In this document: positions 50,463-59,416 of the stretch, one piece after another
How the letters are laid out: every line of letters starts with the position of its first letter
How positions within the stretch are numbered: position 1 is the stretch's first letter
DNA from: an uncultured Bacteroidales bacterium
GTDB taxonomy: Bacteria > Bacteroidota > Bacteroidia > Bacteroidales > Muribaculaceae
Assembly (NCBI GenBank): GCA_902800715.1
Contig: CADCFN010000008.1
Location: 62,001 to 126,000 of the forward strand
DNA length: 64,000 nucleotides
Direction of reading: 5' to 3'
Notes under the pieces: generated by a model
Seen by the model: only the letters and a program-made list of their open reading frames with translations
Databases searched by the model: none
Told to the model about the DNA's origin: nothing
Program-made: the position numbers and the translations under genes

Positions 50463-51890
50463 ATGAAAAAACTTTTACTACTCCTTGTGGCTCTTTTTGC
50501 CAGCCTAACGGCAACAGCCCAGTATGTTGCAATCTATGCCTCTCCCTACTCAAGTGGCATGGTCCAAGTGGGAACCGACAATAATATGGGTCCTCTCTTG
50601 GATGGTTCCAGCATGACAATCGTCGAAGCGGGGCAAACTGTTTACTTCAGTTTCCAACCTTTCAACGGTTACAAGTTCAATGGTATTCGATACAAAAACT
50701 TGTCAAGCGATGATGTCACCGAACTCCCTGGCGGCATCTATTCTTTCATCATGCCCGATTTCACCGGGGACAATTTCTGGGTATCAATTTATATCGATTT
50801 TGTAGTGGATGAAGAGCCGCCTGTCGTAACCGGAATTGACATCAATGAGGAAAACTTCCCCGATGAGAACTTCCGCAACTGGTTGCTCTCCCAGTCTTAC
50901 GGCGCCGACGCGGTTATCACCGAGTCTGAGATGATGGGCATCGGCAAGATTGATGCGCAGTCATGCGGTATTCACGACCTCACAGGTATTGAATACTTCA
51001 CTCAGCTGTATGAGCTTAATGTCAGCAACCCGTATGGTACATCCCAAGAGAATTGGAACACAATCACATCGCTCAACGTGTCCAACAAAACCTACTTGAG
51101 GAAACTCGTGGTTTGCAACAACCAACTCGAATCACTAGACCTCTCTCGCTGTCCCGACTTGAGAAATCTGGATTGCAGTGATAATGCTTTGACACAACTC
51201 GATGTTACCGACTGCCCGTTATTGTCCATGCTCTATTGTATGAACAACCAGCTCACTGAACTTGACTTGTCTCAGAATCCGCATTTGGCTGTGTTCTCGT
51301 GCATGGGCAACCAACTCACAGAACTTGATGTCACCAGCAATGTGGATCTGGAGCAACTGTTCTGTGAAAACAACAAGTTGACCTCAGTTAATGTGACCAA
51401 CCTGAACAAACTCATAATGTTCAATTGCAATGACAACCTGTTGACAGCACTTGACGTGACGGGATGCACACAGCTGTTCCAACTGTATTTCTACAACAAC
51501 AAGATTAATGGTCAGGCGATGGAAGATTTGGTGAACTCATTGGAAACACCACCCAATGGCGGTTATATGGTGGTTGTGGACCTGGACAATGAGGCAGAGC
51601 AAAACGCCATGACCAAGGCCCAGGTGGCGACAGCAAGAGCAAAACACTGGTCGGTGGAAGGCATTAGTGAAGAGGACTTTTACCCCTATGATGGCATTGA
51701 CGATGTCACTGTCATCATGGGCGACGTGGACCAAGATGGCAATGTCACCATTGCTGACGTCACCATGCTGATTGACTACTTGTTGAATGATGTTACCTCA
51801 GCGCCCGCCGAAGCCGACATGGATGGCGACAGCACAGTAGCTATCGGCGACGTCACGGCGCTCATCGACTACCTCCTCAACAACATCTGA
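50463..51890 (+). CDS. Secreted leucine-rich-repeat protein with dockerin-like tail
   Basis: A 475-residue exported protein. The signal peptide (about residues 1-20) is followed by an N-terminal beta domain, then about 150 residues of short LRRs (about 20 residues each) like LESLDLSRCPDLRNLDCSDN and LTELDVTSNVDLEQLFCENN. The last 55 residues carry two calcium loops, VDQDGNVTIADVTMLIDYLL and MDGDSTVAIGDVTALIDYLL. This dockerin-like tail is of the DVTxLIDYLL type shared with the following C10 protease and differs from the DVNAVI type of the 11-19 kb cluster. No enzymatic domain is visible. A binding or adhesion role is likely. Confidence 0.82.
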   Translation: MKKLLLLLVALFASLTATAQYVAIYASPYSSGMVQVGTDNNMGPLLDGSSMTIVEAGQTVYFSFQPFNGYKFNGIRYKNLSSDDVTELPGGIYSFIMPDFTGDNFWVSIYIDFVVDEEPPVVTGIDINEENFPDENFRNWLLSQSYGADAVITESEMMGIGKIDAQSCGIHDLTGIEYFTQLYELNVSNPYGTSQENWNTITSLNVSNKTYLRKLVVCNNQLESLDLSRCPDLRNLDCSDNALTQLDVTDCPLLSMLYCMNNQLTELDLSQNPHLAVFSCMGNQLTELDVTSNVDLEQLFCENNKLTSVNVTNLNKLIMFNCNDNLLTALDVTGCTQLFQLYFYNNKINGQAMEDLVNSLETPPNGGYMVVVDLDNEAEQNAMTKAQVATARAKHWSVEGISEEDFYPYDGIDDVTVIMGDVDQDGNVTIADVTMLIDYLLNDVTSAPAEADMDGDSTVAIGDVTALIDYLLNNI

Positions 51891-51910
51891 CAACAAACAT
51901 CACACTCAAT

Positions 51911-51948
51911 AAACTGAGACGCAAAACCTTTTGCGTCTCAGTTTTTGC
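51911..51948 (+). terminator. Terminator after the LRR-dockerin gene
   Basis: A 16-bp perfect stem built on CTGAGACGCAAAA, with a 2-base loop, followed by a short T run. Confidence 0.8.
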
Positions 51949-52048
51949 AATTAGGGTATCTGAAGAAAAACGCCAGTCATATCTTAATTAACGTGAGCTC
52001 GACGATAATATATTCTGGATTTCAACGAGTTAGCTATCTGAGGACTTG

Positions 52049-52074
52049 TAGAGACGCAAAATTTTGCGTCTCTA
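52049..52074. repeat. Perfect 26-bp palindrome of the GAGACGCAAAA family
   Basis: TAGAGACGCAAAA joined directly to its reverse complement. It shares its core with the terminator at 51911 and the repeat at 52105. Confidence 0.85.
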
Positions 52075-52104
52075 ATCGCTGGGCATTACCAAGCGGCTTA
52101 CACC

Positions 52105-52126
52105 GAGACGCAAGATTTTGCGTCTC
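52105..52126. repeat. Third GAGACGCAAAA-family palindrome
   Basis: A 22-bp near-palindrome with one mismatch (GAGACGCAAGATTTTGCGTC core). Confidence 0.8.
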
Positions 52127-52232
52127 TACATATCTATATCAATTGATTATAATGAGTATATTTTCATCGAAATCACGCTAATCATATCAGTAATTGAGGG
52201 TGATAATTGTCGGCTCGAAATGAAAAAAGATG

Positions 52233-52241
52233 TATCTTTGC
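52233..52241 (+). promoter_or_regulatory. -7 box for the third C10 protease
   Basis: TATCTTTGC, about 45 bp before the ATG at 52287. Confidence 0.65.
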
Positions 52242-52286
52242 AGTATTCATTTTGATTTCAACAATTATTAAACTAGGAAAGCCTTT

Positions 52287-54695
52287 ATGAGAAGTTTCAA
52301 AGCATTACTTTTACTGATGTGCCTTGCAGTCTCCACCACTGTATGGGCCGAGTCGATTAACGAGAGTCAGGCGCGCACGATTGCAGCCCGTTTCATGGCT
52401 TCACGCGCCTTGCCTTCCACTTCCCTCAAGATGGCCAGCAAAGCGCCCCGCTTGAGTGCCAGCGCAGGTGCCGACCAGGCTGCCTACTATGTGTTCAACT
52501 GCAGTAGCCGCGGTTATGTCATCGTCGCCGGTGATGACCGTGCGCCCGCAGTGTTGGGCTACAGCGACGAGGGTACTTTCGACAGCGAGAACATGCCCGA
52601 GGGCTTGCAGTATCTGCTCGAGGGCTATGCTGCCCAGATTGATGCCTTAACGCGTGGCGCCAAGGCCGAGACGCAGTTGCGTGACGCTGGCGCCATCCGC
52701 CCGCTGGTGACTTCCTCGTGGGGCCAGGACAACCCTTACAATATCCTGTTGCCCTATCTCCCCTCGGGCAAGCATGTCTATACGGGTTGCGTTGCCACAG
52801 CCTTGTCCCAAGTGATGCGTTACTGGAAATGGCCCGCCCGTCCCTCTCGTCCCATTCCTGCTTACACCAGCACTTACACCGCCAACAACGAGACCATGTC
52901 ATTTAACATGCCTGAGTTGTCCGTTGTCGACTTTGACTGGAATGCGATGCAGGACACCTACGAGACGTTCGATACAGCTAGCGTTGCAGCCTTGGCTGCC
53001 GCTAGGTTGAACCTCTATAGTGCCCAGGTCATGAAGATGACATTTGGTAAATACTCATCTAACGCCAATACGGCTGCAATACCCGCTATGGCAGCAGCCT
53101 ACTTTGACTATGACGCCAGCGCTCACGTAGCGGGCCGTTCCAACTACAGTACGCAGGGATGGACCGACCTCATTTACGCCGAGTTGGTAGCCGGACGCCC
53201 CGTCATCTACTTCGGTAGCAAGAAGACAGGCGGCCATGCCTTTATCTGCGACGGTTATGATGGCAATGGCATGTTCCACTTCAACTGGGGCTGGAACGGC
53301 GACAGCAACGGCTACTACCTGCTCAATGTAATCAACCCCGACGAGCAGGGTACGGGTAGTGCCGCTGGTGCCTATGGCTACATCTACTCCCAGGGGGCAT
53401 TAGTGGGCTTTAAGCCTAACAAGGGTGGCAGTCACACCTTTGAACTCACGACGCCCAATGTAATGCTTAACAGCTACACCGGCACTCGTGAGGACACCAA
53501 TCAATCATTCAAGGCCGTTGTCTCGGGTAACTATTATAACTATACCTCCAACACGATTGATGTGCGCTTCGGTTGGGGCCTCTTTAACATGAGTGGTGAG
53601 ATGATCAAAAGGCTCTACAGCGCCTACATCGAGTCATTCGAACCCGGCCATTTTACGTTGGACCAACAATATGAACTGTTGTTTGGTGAAGGCATGACAA
53701 GTGGCACCTACCGCATCTTGCCTATTTACAGTGAGTTAGGCCAGGATAATTGGCGTCCCTGTGTGGGTGCTGACCGCAACTATATCGAGGTGACCATCGA
53801 CGGCAACCAGTGCTCTTTCACTGGACACGGCACCTCTGGCACGCGCGAGTACGTCGTCAACAACGTCTACTTGACGGGCTATATGCACGCTGGCCGTTCC
53901 ATCGCCATTGACGTCAATATGACCAATAATGGTCTGTCAAGCAATGAAATGCTGCACATGTTCATCAACGGCGCCTTTGCTGCTTCGGGCTATGTGTGTC
54001 TGGAAACGGGCGAAACGGGTAATATCCATTACACCTACTTGTTCAATACCCCGGGCAACTACACCCTCACTTGGTCGTGGAACGAGGATGGCAGCAATCC
54101 CATCGCCACCAGTTACATCACCATCAACCCGATGCCTACTGCTAACTTGAGCGGCACTATCAGGGTTCTTGATGTTGATGAAACTGGCAAGGTTATCAAT
54201 AGCGACAAAATTAGCGTCGAGCTCACTATTACCAACAACGGAGAGACAACCTACGACGAGGATATCTCAACCATATTGTACAAGCACACCTATGGCAATT
54301 ATGGCACGAGTGTGCAGGATGTGAGCCAGCGTCTGGTGCTCGCCCCGGGCGAAACCACCAAGATGCAATTTGACATGACTAACGTCATCGATGGTTGGAG
54401 CTACTTCCTTATGGCCAGCTACTACAGCGAGGGAGTCCAAAAGACTTTTGATGTCACAGCGGCTTACACTGTCGTCTTCCCCGAGATTCCTCAGGTTATA
54501 CCTGGCGACGTTGACGGTGATGGTATCGTAGCGGTACCTGATGTTACGGCACTGATCGATTACATGTTGTTTGGCGATTCCACTGGTATCAATCTTGAGG
54601 CAGCCGATTTGGATGGCGACCACCAAGCGGGCATGAGCGACCTCACAATCCTCATCGACATAATTCTTGGTTTGGTAACACCCGTTAATCCTTGA
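52287..54695 (+). CDS. C10 (streptopain-like) cysteine protease with dockerin-like tail, without LRRs
   Basis: An 802-residue secreted protease. The signal peptide (about residues 1-21) is followed by a propeptide beginning ESINESQARTIAARFMASR and a C10 catalytic domain with Cys168 (YTGCVATALSQVMRYW) and His317 (GGHAFICDGYDG), then FNWGWNG. Residues about 380-740 form beta-sandwich-like domains rather than LRRs. The final 60 residues have two calcium loops (DVDGDGIVAVPDVTALIDYM and LDGDHQAGMSDLTILIDIIL), of the same subtype as the LRR protein upstream. A terminator follows, so the gene is transcribed alone. Confidence 0.9.
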   Translation: MRSFKALLLLMCLAVSTTVWAESINESQARTIAARFMASRALPSTSLKMASKAPRLSASAGADQAAYYVFNCSSRGYVIVAGDDRAPAVLGYSDEGTFDSENMPEGLQYLLEGYAAQIDALTRGAKAETQLRDAGAIRPLVTSSWGQDNPYNILLPYLPSGKHVYTGCVATALSQVMRYWKWPARPSRPIPAYTSTYTANNETMSFNMPELSVVDFDWNAMQDTYETFDTASVAALAAARLNLYSAQVMKMTFGKYSSNANTAAIPAMAAAYFDYDASAHVAGRSNYSTQGWTDLIYAELVAGRPVIYFGSKKTGGHAFICDGYDGNGMFHFNWGWNGDSNGYYLLNVINPDEQGTGSAAGAYGYIYSQGALVGFKPNKGGSHTFELTTPNVMLNSYTGTREDTNQSFKAVVSGNYYNYTSNTIDVRFGWGLFNMSGEMIKRLYSAYIESFEPGHFTLDQQYELLFGEGMTSGTYRILPIYSELGQDNWRPCVGADRNYIEVTIDGNQCSFTGHGTSGTREYVVNNVYLTGYMHAGRSIAIDVNMTNNGLSSNEMLHMFINGAFAASGYVCLETGETGNIHYTYLFNTPGNYTLTWSWNEDGSNPIATSYITINPMPTANLSGTIRVLDVDETGKVINSDKISVELTITNNGETTYDEDISTILYKHTYGNYGTSVQDVSQRLVLAPGETTKMQFDMTNVIDGWSYFLMASYYSEGVQKTFDVTAAYTVVFPEIPQVIPGDVDGDGIVAVPDVTALIDYMLFGDSTGINLEAADLDGDHQAGMSDLTILIDIILGLVTPVNP

Positions 54696-54724
54696 CCCCT
54701 AGCTGATATAGCTAAATAAACCTC

Positions 54725-54758
54725 ACTCCAAGCCACCCAGTACTGGGCGGCTTGGAGT
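54725..54758 (+). terminator. Hairpin terminator after the third C10 gene
   Basis: ACTCCAAGCC and its complement flank ACCCAG/CTGGGC pairs, giving a long stem with a TA loop and a short T run. Confidence 0.75.
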
Positions 54759-54892
54759 TTCTTCATGCAATCTGCCGTCTGAAAGACATTCGAGCTAAAT
54801 TGCTACATAACTGCTTGGAATATATGCGTTTTAGTACAGATAATAGACTGTTTTTCTTCTTTTTGAACTGCGCCTTTTGCAATTCAATGATA

Positions 54893-56011
54893 TTATCTCA
54901 TCCGCAGCCAATGCAAGAAGAAATAATCATAGATATAGTATCGTCCTCGATCATTTGTAACGATATCTTTTTCTTGAAGTGCGGCTAGGCACCGTTGTAC
55001 GGTACTAGCTGAAGAGAGGTGATATTTCTTGATGAATTTACCACTTGTTGGCTGGATATCTTCAGTGGCTTGCGCCAGCCCAGTGAGCACGGCCTTTTGG
55101 TTTGTGGTCAGCCGTGACATCAGATCAAGGAACGTGTCCTCTTTCTCAAGTACAGCATTCTCAATGGCATTGTCAACATCATCAATATCACAGACTTCTC
55201 CTTGATCGCACGCGGCAAAAAGTTCGTTGCACACCTTCTGAATATACCATGTGGTCCCTTCAAATTTCTCATATAGGTATTGGATGGCCTCTGGCTTTAT
55301 CATTCGTTTGTTATGCTCAAAATGATAGGTAATGAATTCGGCGTATGCCGCTAATGAAATGGGGCGCAATGATAGAGTCGTTGCACTCTGGTAAAATGGT
55401 CTTGATGGAGATGAAAACATCTCACCCATCATGTGCCGTTTAGAACCAGAAAATACAAACCAGGCATTATTGCACGACTGAATGTGTGTGCGCAACAGTG
55501 CTTCAACATTTTTCTCAGCGTAGTCCATAACGCTTTGGAACTCGTCGATAGCCACCAAACATGGCTTATCGGCTGCCGACAGGTACTGAAAAATCTCATT
55601 CAGCGTCATTTGGGGTACACGTATGTCTCCAACTTGGATGTTCCAACTTGGTTTTCCGAATTCATCTATAGTGATACCTGTGCGGAAAGAACTTGCAACT
55701 TGAATAAAGCGTTCCCATGCCCGCCGCTCCTTGGACTTCAGCACTGACAATATCTCCCGGCCCAATTCATAGGTGAATTCAGCCAAGGACCTTGTGGCAT
55801 AAATATCAACGATAAATAGATGGTACTCTTCTTGTAGCCTTTTTTGCGAAAAGCAATGCATGAGAAGTCCAGTTTTGCCCATACGTCGGGGAGACATCAA
55901 GGCAACATGGTTGCCATTCTCCAAAAGGGATGTCAACCGTTTAGTTTCTTCTACACGATCACAAAAGTATTCAGGCCCACCATAGCCATAAGTCAAGAAT
56001 GGATTTTTCAT
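54893..56011 (-). CDS. AAA ATPase of the ATPase_2 (archaeal-type) class
   Basis: A 372-residue cytoplasmic ATPase. Walker A is PRRMGKTGLL (about residues 41-50) and Walker B is CLVAIDEFQSV (about 150). A C-terminal winged-helix region (KAVLTGLAQA, SASTVQRCLAALQEKDIV) is followed by YYIYDYFFLHWLR. This plan matches ATPase_2 proteins, many copies of which occur in Bacteroidota and archaea, with unclear function. ATG 56011 is chosen since a -7 box lies just upstream at 56033-56041. The base composition is lower in GC than the flanking genes. With the tRNA next door, acquisition by transfer is plausible. Confidence 0.85.
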   Translation of the reverse strand: MKNPFLTYGYGGPEYFCDRVEETKRLTSLLENGNHVALMSPRRMGKTGLLMHCFSQKRLQEEYHLFIVDIYATRSLAEFTYELGREILSVLKSKERRAWERFIQVASSFRTGITIDEFGKPSWNIQVGDIRVPQMTLNEIFQYLSAADKPCLVAIDEFQSVMDYAEKNVEALLRTHIQSCNNAWFVFSGSKRHMMGEMFSSPSRPFYQSATTLSLRPISLAAYAEFITYHFEHNKRMIKPEAIQYLYEKFEGTTWYIQKVCNELFAACDQGEVCDIDDVDNAIENAVLEKEDTFLDLMSRLTTNQKAVLTGLAQATEDIQPTSGKFIKKYHLSSASTVQRCLAALQEKDIVTNDRGRYYIYDYFFLHWLRMR

Positions 56012-56032
56012 AACATGGTCTCTTGTTTTGGG

Positions 56033-56041
56033 GCAAAAGTA
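56033..56041 (-). promoter_or_regulatory. -7 box for the AAA ATPase
   Basis: The minus strand reads TACTTTTGC, 21 bp before the ATG at 56011. Confidence 0.65.
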
Positions 56042-56056
56042 ATACAATCTTTCCGA

Positions 56057-56089
56057 TTACGCAAGTTTGCGTTATGTAAATTTGCGTAA
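56057..56089. promoter_or_regulatory. Repeated TTTGCGT elements, candidate operator
   Basis: TTACGCAA and TTGCGTAA form an inverted repeat, with another TTTGCGT between them. The sites lie just upstream of the ATPase -7 box, where a repressor or activator would bind. Confidence 0.4.
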
Positions 56090-56435
56090 TTTTATTGAAA
56101 TCTGTGATCGTTCGGTTAGGAAAGTATATTGGTTTAAGGCACTTTCTAGGTGTATATTTGAGCTTTAGCCCACTATATTTGTAAACGAGAAATCTGTGAT
56201 GAAGTTGGCGTATTTGTTTACAGTGATATACTGTTATGCAAAGAGGGAGGTTCGCGAGATGACGATTGGGGGTTAGCGAGGGAGGAAGTGAGAAGCGGGG
56301 CAACAAGATGGGCGCAGCCCATCTTGTGCGCTCCCGCGTGGGCGCTGCCTTTGAACAACCGATTGCTGCCCAGTTTCTCGGTTGCTATGTTAGAGGGGTG
56401 CACTCAAGTAAACTCGACCTCACTCCAATAGCAAA

Positions 56436-56463
56436 ACAACCGGCCACTTGCGCGGTCGGTTGT
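56436..56463 (-). terminator. Terminator of tRNA-Ser
   Basis: ACAACCG-type arms pair on the minus strand and are followed by TTTTGC, directly after the tRNA 3' end. Confidence 0.7.
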
Positions 56464-56466
56464 AAG

Positions 56467-56553
56467 CGGAGAGGACAAGATTCGAACTTGCGGTAGAGTT
56501 ACCCCTACGGCAGTTTAGCAAACTGCTGGTTTCAGCCACTCACCCACCTCTCC
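56467..56553 (-). tRNA. tRNA-Ser (anticodon GCU)
   Basis: The minus strand folds as an 87-nt class II tRNA. The acceptor stem pairs GGAGAGG with CCTCTCC, and the discriminator is G. The anticodon loop TTGCTAA between GCAGT and ACTGC gives GCU, reading AGC and AGU serine codons. A long variable arm (GTAGGGGTAACTCTAC) is present, and the T loop contains GTTCGAATC. CCA is not encoded. Confidence 0.97.
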
Positions 56554-56723
56554 GGTAGCTAGCTGAAAGTATTTTTTCAATAGCGAGTGCAAAGGTAATG
56601 CTTTTTTTGATACCTGCAAGCGTTTTTGCCGAAAAATTTTATAAAAAATGCAGGACATCGCACTCGGCGTTATGCCGTTTTGGTATTTAATTATCTGAAA
56701 GTCAGAAGTGGAAAGGGCGATGA

Positions 56724-57311
56724 TTACTCATCATTGGTGTCAAAGTCGAAGTGATAGTCCTCGCGGGGACGCCAGTCGCGCGTGAGGAACCACATGATTG
56801 AGAAGGCGATAACGACCGTGAGGATAATCATTGTAATCAGCATGGTGCGCGATAGCATCCTGCCCATCGTGGCGTAGTAAAGCTCCCTGTACTTGGACAT
56901 GAACATGTTCATGGCTGTTTCGAAGTCAATCCACAGGACACAGGTTTTGGAGAAGGGAATGAGCGAGAGCACGGTGTAGCTGGTGATGACGCCCCAACGT
57001 CCGCGGCAGTTGCCGAAGAGCTTGCGCAGTCCCTCAGCAATCATGCCGAAGCCGAAACATCCCAGTACCAGGAACTCATGGCCTTGGCCGATGATGAAAC
57101 TGATCAGCAGCAGCATCACGACGCTCAGCATGGCGACACCAGGCATGGGGTAGCGCTGGCACAGCTTGAAGTAGGGCCAGGCGCAGACCAAGGCTGCAGG
57201 AACGGCGCTATAGGTCCATGCATAGGGATGCAGTGCACCGAATAACTCCACTACTAAGAAACCTGCCGTATAGATTGCAGCTAAACCGATCAATCTGAAT
57301 GCTCGTTGCAT
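56724..57311 (-). CDS. Integral membrane protein of unknown function
   Basis: A 195-residue membrane protein with about five hydrophobic helices (for example LIGLAAIYTAGFLVVELFGA, then a VAMLSVVMLLLISFIIG helix). The C terminus is short and acidic (HFDFDTNDE). I recognise no domain. A -7 box lies about 40 bp upstream. It is divergent from the HExxH mini-protein gene. Confidence 0.65.
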   Translation of the reverse strand: MQRAFRLIGLAAIYTAGFLVVELFGALHPYAWTYSAVPAALVCAWPYFKLCQRYPMPGVAMLSVVMLLLISFIIGQGHEFLVLGCFGFGMIAEGLRKLFGNCRGRWGVITSYTVLSLIPFSKTCVLWIDFETAMNMFMSKYRELYYATMGRMLSRTMLITMIILTVVIAFSIMWFLTRDWRPREDYHFDFDTNDE

Positions 57312-57350
57312 AATAATCCTTGTTTTTAGGTCAAACGGAAATATCTAGCT

Positions 57351-57359
57351 GCAAAAGTA
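57351..57359 (-). promoter_or_regulatory. -7 box for the 195-residue membrane protein
   Basis: The minus strand reads TACTTTTGC, 39 bp before the ATG at 57311. Confidence 0.6.
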
Positions 57360-57521
57360 ATTCTTTCAGATTATTTAACAAAGGCATTTGCCGACAAATT
57401 ATGGTTTTTGGGTGTTTTTTTCATGTTTTTGGGACTAAAGCCGGCGTGCCTCACGTCGGTGGTGAGATTGTGAAAATTTCCCAAAAAGGGTCTGGTTGGT
57501 TTATCTTGTGGATTATTGTTG

Positions 57522-57530
57522 TACCTTTGC
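57522..57530 (+). promoter_or_regulatory. -7 box four bases from the GTG start
   Basis: TACCTTTGC fits the consensus. Only four bases separate it from the GTG at 57535, so the transcript is probably leaderless. Confidence 0.6.
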
Positions 57531-57534
57531 AGCC

Positions 57535-57891
57535 GTGAAAATTGTGCGCACCACGATATTACCTTTCAAAGGATTCACGGCAATCAACCTGCTGGGGATG
57601 CTGTTCGTGCATCCGGGTGTTTACCTGAGTGATGAACTGATGAACCACGAGCGCATCCACACGGCGCAGCAGCGCGAGATGCTGTTTGTGTTCTTCTATC
57701 TGGCTTATGTCATCGAGTGGCTGGTGAGACTGCCCATGCGCGGCAATGCCTATCGCAATATCTCGTTTGAACGCGAGGCATACGCCAACCAGCGCAATCT
57801 GCGCTATCTTGAAAACCGGCCTCATTATGTCTGGCGCCATTACATCAGGCGTCCGGTGCGTCACCCTAAAAGATACCCAACATCGCTATGA
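57535..57891 (+). CDS. Tiny HExxH membrane protein, candidate minimal metallopeptidase
   Basis: A 118-residue protein starting at GTG 57535. An in-frame ATG lies upstream at 57496, but a -7 box sits between them, so the GTG is preferred. It contains HERIH at residues 38-42, the HExxH zinc motif, after a hydrophobic stretch, and then a hydrophobic helix (MLFVFFYLAYVIEWLV, about 49-64). A Glu-rich FEREAYANQ (78-86) resembles the third-ligand region (ExxA) of M48/M56 peptidases, with Glu79 or Glu81 as candidate. It is far shorter than known family members. The stop overlaps dacB (ATGA), so it is translationally coupled to a cell-wall enzyme. Activity is unproven; a zinc-binding scaffold is the alternative. 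Confidence 0.7.
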   Translation: MKIVRTTILPFKGFTAINLLGMLFVHPGVYLSDELMNHERIHTAQQREMLFVFFYLAYVIEWLVRLPMRGNAYRNISFEREAYANQRNLRYLENRPHYVWRHYIRRPVRHPKRYPTSL

Positions 57892-59324
57892 AACGATTTA
57901 CATTATACATGATTCTGGCGCTTGTCGCCACACTTTCCGTTGCTGCCTACACCCCTCAGGAAGCAGTCAACAAGTTTGTGTCAAACAACACGTTGCGCTA
58001 TGCCTCGGTGGGCGTACAGGTCATCGACCTGGATTCCGCCAAGTCAATCGCCAGCTTCCGCCCCGACCAGGCCAATATCACCGCATCGACGATGAAGACA
58101 GTCGTGTCGTCGGCTGCCCTGGGACTGATGGGACCCCACTTTAGGTTTGAGACCCCTGTATATCTTGACGGCACTGTAGAGAATGGCCGTTTCAAGGGCA
58201 ACATCATCATCAAGGGCATCGGTGACCCCACGCTGGGCTCGGTGTTCCTGCCCTGCCAGTCCAATATCGTCGACGAAATCATCGCTGCCCTGCGGGCCCG
58301 TGGCATCAGCAGCGTGGAGGGCGCCATTATCGGCGATGACAGTTACTACAGCTATCCTTACTATGACGAGGACTGGGATGTGGGCGACTTGGCTTATGAC
58401 TATGGCACAGCTGTCCATGCCCTGAATTTCCACGACAACCTGGTGACTGTGTCCTACACGCTCGACAGCCGTGGACGTGTGTCCAATTCCAATTTCTCAC
58501 CTGCAGTCCCTGGGCTGAAGGTCATCAGCCGATGCCGTGCCAATCGTGGCCGTAATTCCATCACGCCCTATCTGGACTATAGCATCCCCGCCCTGGTAAT
58601 CACTGGCGAGACGACGGGTAAGAGCTACCGTAACACTTATGCCAATCCCACACCGGCTCCCATGCTCGTCGATAGCGTGGAGCGTGCCCTGAAGGCGAGT
58701 GGCATTGACTACACCCGTGACTTGGAACTGCGCAGCGCCATGACAGGTGCCGAGACTACCTTGCTCGTGCTCCACAAGTCCCCGGAATTGACCGAAATCA
58801 TCACCTCGCTGCTCGACCGCAGCGACAACATGTTTGCCCATGCCCTGTTGCGTGCCATCGGTGCCCGTGACTGGGAACTGAAGGGTTATGAAGGTATGCC
58901 CAGCGACCTGGACCATGTGGGCATAGCCGCTGTGAAGCACTGGTTGGGCCTGCAGGGTATCGATACCGAGCCCCTGTTCATGCGTGACGGCAGCGGACTG
59001 GCGAGAGCCAACAAGGCGTCGGTCAACTTCTTTGGCGACATGCTCACGATGATGGCGAACCGCCGTTTCGACGGTGTGCGCCTGTGCGACCTGATGCCCA
59101 AGGCTGAGGGACGCTCTGGCAAGACGCTCAAGGAGAATCCGTTGAGTAACCGCATCGTGCTCAAGTCGGGCAGTATGCGCCATGTGCAGTGTTTTGTGGG
59201 CTATTATCCCGCTGAGGAACCGCGCTATGCATTCGCCGTGCTGGTCAATAACTTCAATTGTTCTCAAGCCAGCATCCGAGAGCAAATCGGCGTCTTCCTG
59301 TGCAATCTTTTTGAGGGAAAATAG
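57888..59324 (+). CDS. dacB: D-alanyl-D-alanine carboxypeptidase/endopeptidase (PBP4, DacB type)
   Basis: A 478-residue periplasmic serine peptidase of family S13 that trims or opens peptidoglycan cross-links. The signal peptide (about residues 1-20) precedes SxxK (Ser67-Thr-Met-Lys70), SDN in LLDRSDNMFAHAL, and KSG in VLKSGSM. The large insertion after SxxK is typical of PBP4. Length is normal. It overlaps the HExxH gene by 4 bp. Confidence 0.92.
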   Translation: MKRFTLYMILALVATLSVAAYTPQEAVNKFVSNNTLRYASVGVQVIDLDSAKSIASFRPDQANITASTMKTVVSSAALGLMGPHFRFETPVYLDGTVENGRFKGNIIIKGIGDPTLGSVFLPCQSNIVDEIIAALRARGISSVEGAIIGDDSYYSYPYYDEDWDVGDLAYDYGTAVHALNFHDNLVTVSYTLDSRGRVSNSNFSPAVPGLKVISRCRANRGRNSITPYLDYSIPALVITGETTGKSYRNTYANPTPAPMLVDSVERALKASGIDYTRDLELRSAMTGAETTLLVLHKSPELTEIITSLLDRSDNMFAHALLRAIGARDWELKGYEGMPSDLDHVGIAAVKHWLGLQGIDTEPLFMRDGSGLARANKASVNFFGDMLTMMANRRFDGVRLCDLMPKAEGRSGKTLKENPLSNRIVLKSGSMRHVQCFVGYYPAEEPRYAFAVLVNNFNCSQASIREQIGVFLCNLFEGK

Positions 59325-59416
59325 TTGGTGTTTCAAAAAAAATGCCTAAACTTGCAGGTTGAATGTAAAGCAAATCCTTGGCGAGTTATCGCTAAGCAAC
59401 AAAGAAACAGAAGATT

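Larger units (their letters stand above)
51891..52286. other. Intergenic region with GAGACGCAAAA hairpins
   Basis: This 396-bp gap contains a terminator hairpin, two further palindromes of the same GAGACGCAAAA type and a -7 box. I see no convincing ORF. Confidence 0.7.
56012..56466. other. AT-rich intergenic region between the ATPase gene and tRNA-Ser
   Basis: The 455-bp gap holds the ATPase promoter, a possible operator of ACGCAAA copies (56057-56089), a perfect 10-bp hairpin (CAAGATGGGC and complement, 56304-56326) and the tRNA terminator. Short ORFs here have no protein-like features. Confidence 0.6.

Noticed and set aside
56266-56496. A 76-residue plus-strand ORF overlapping tRNA-Ser
   Set aside because: It ends in GQDSNLR-like sequence typical of frames read through the tRNA gene and has no protein-like features upstream.
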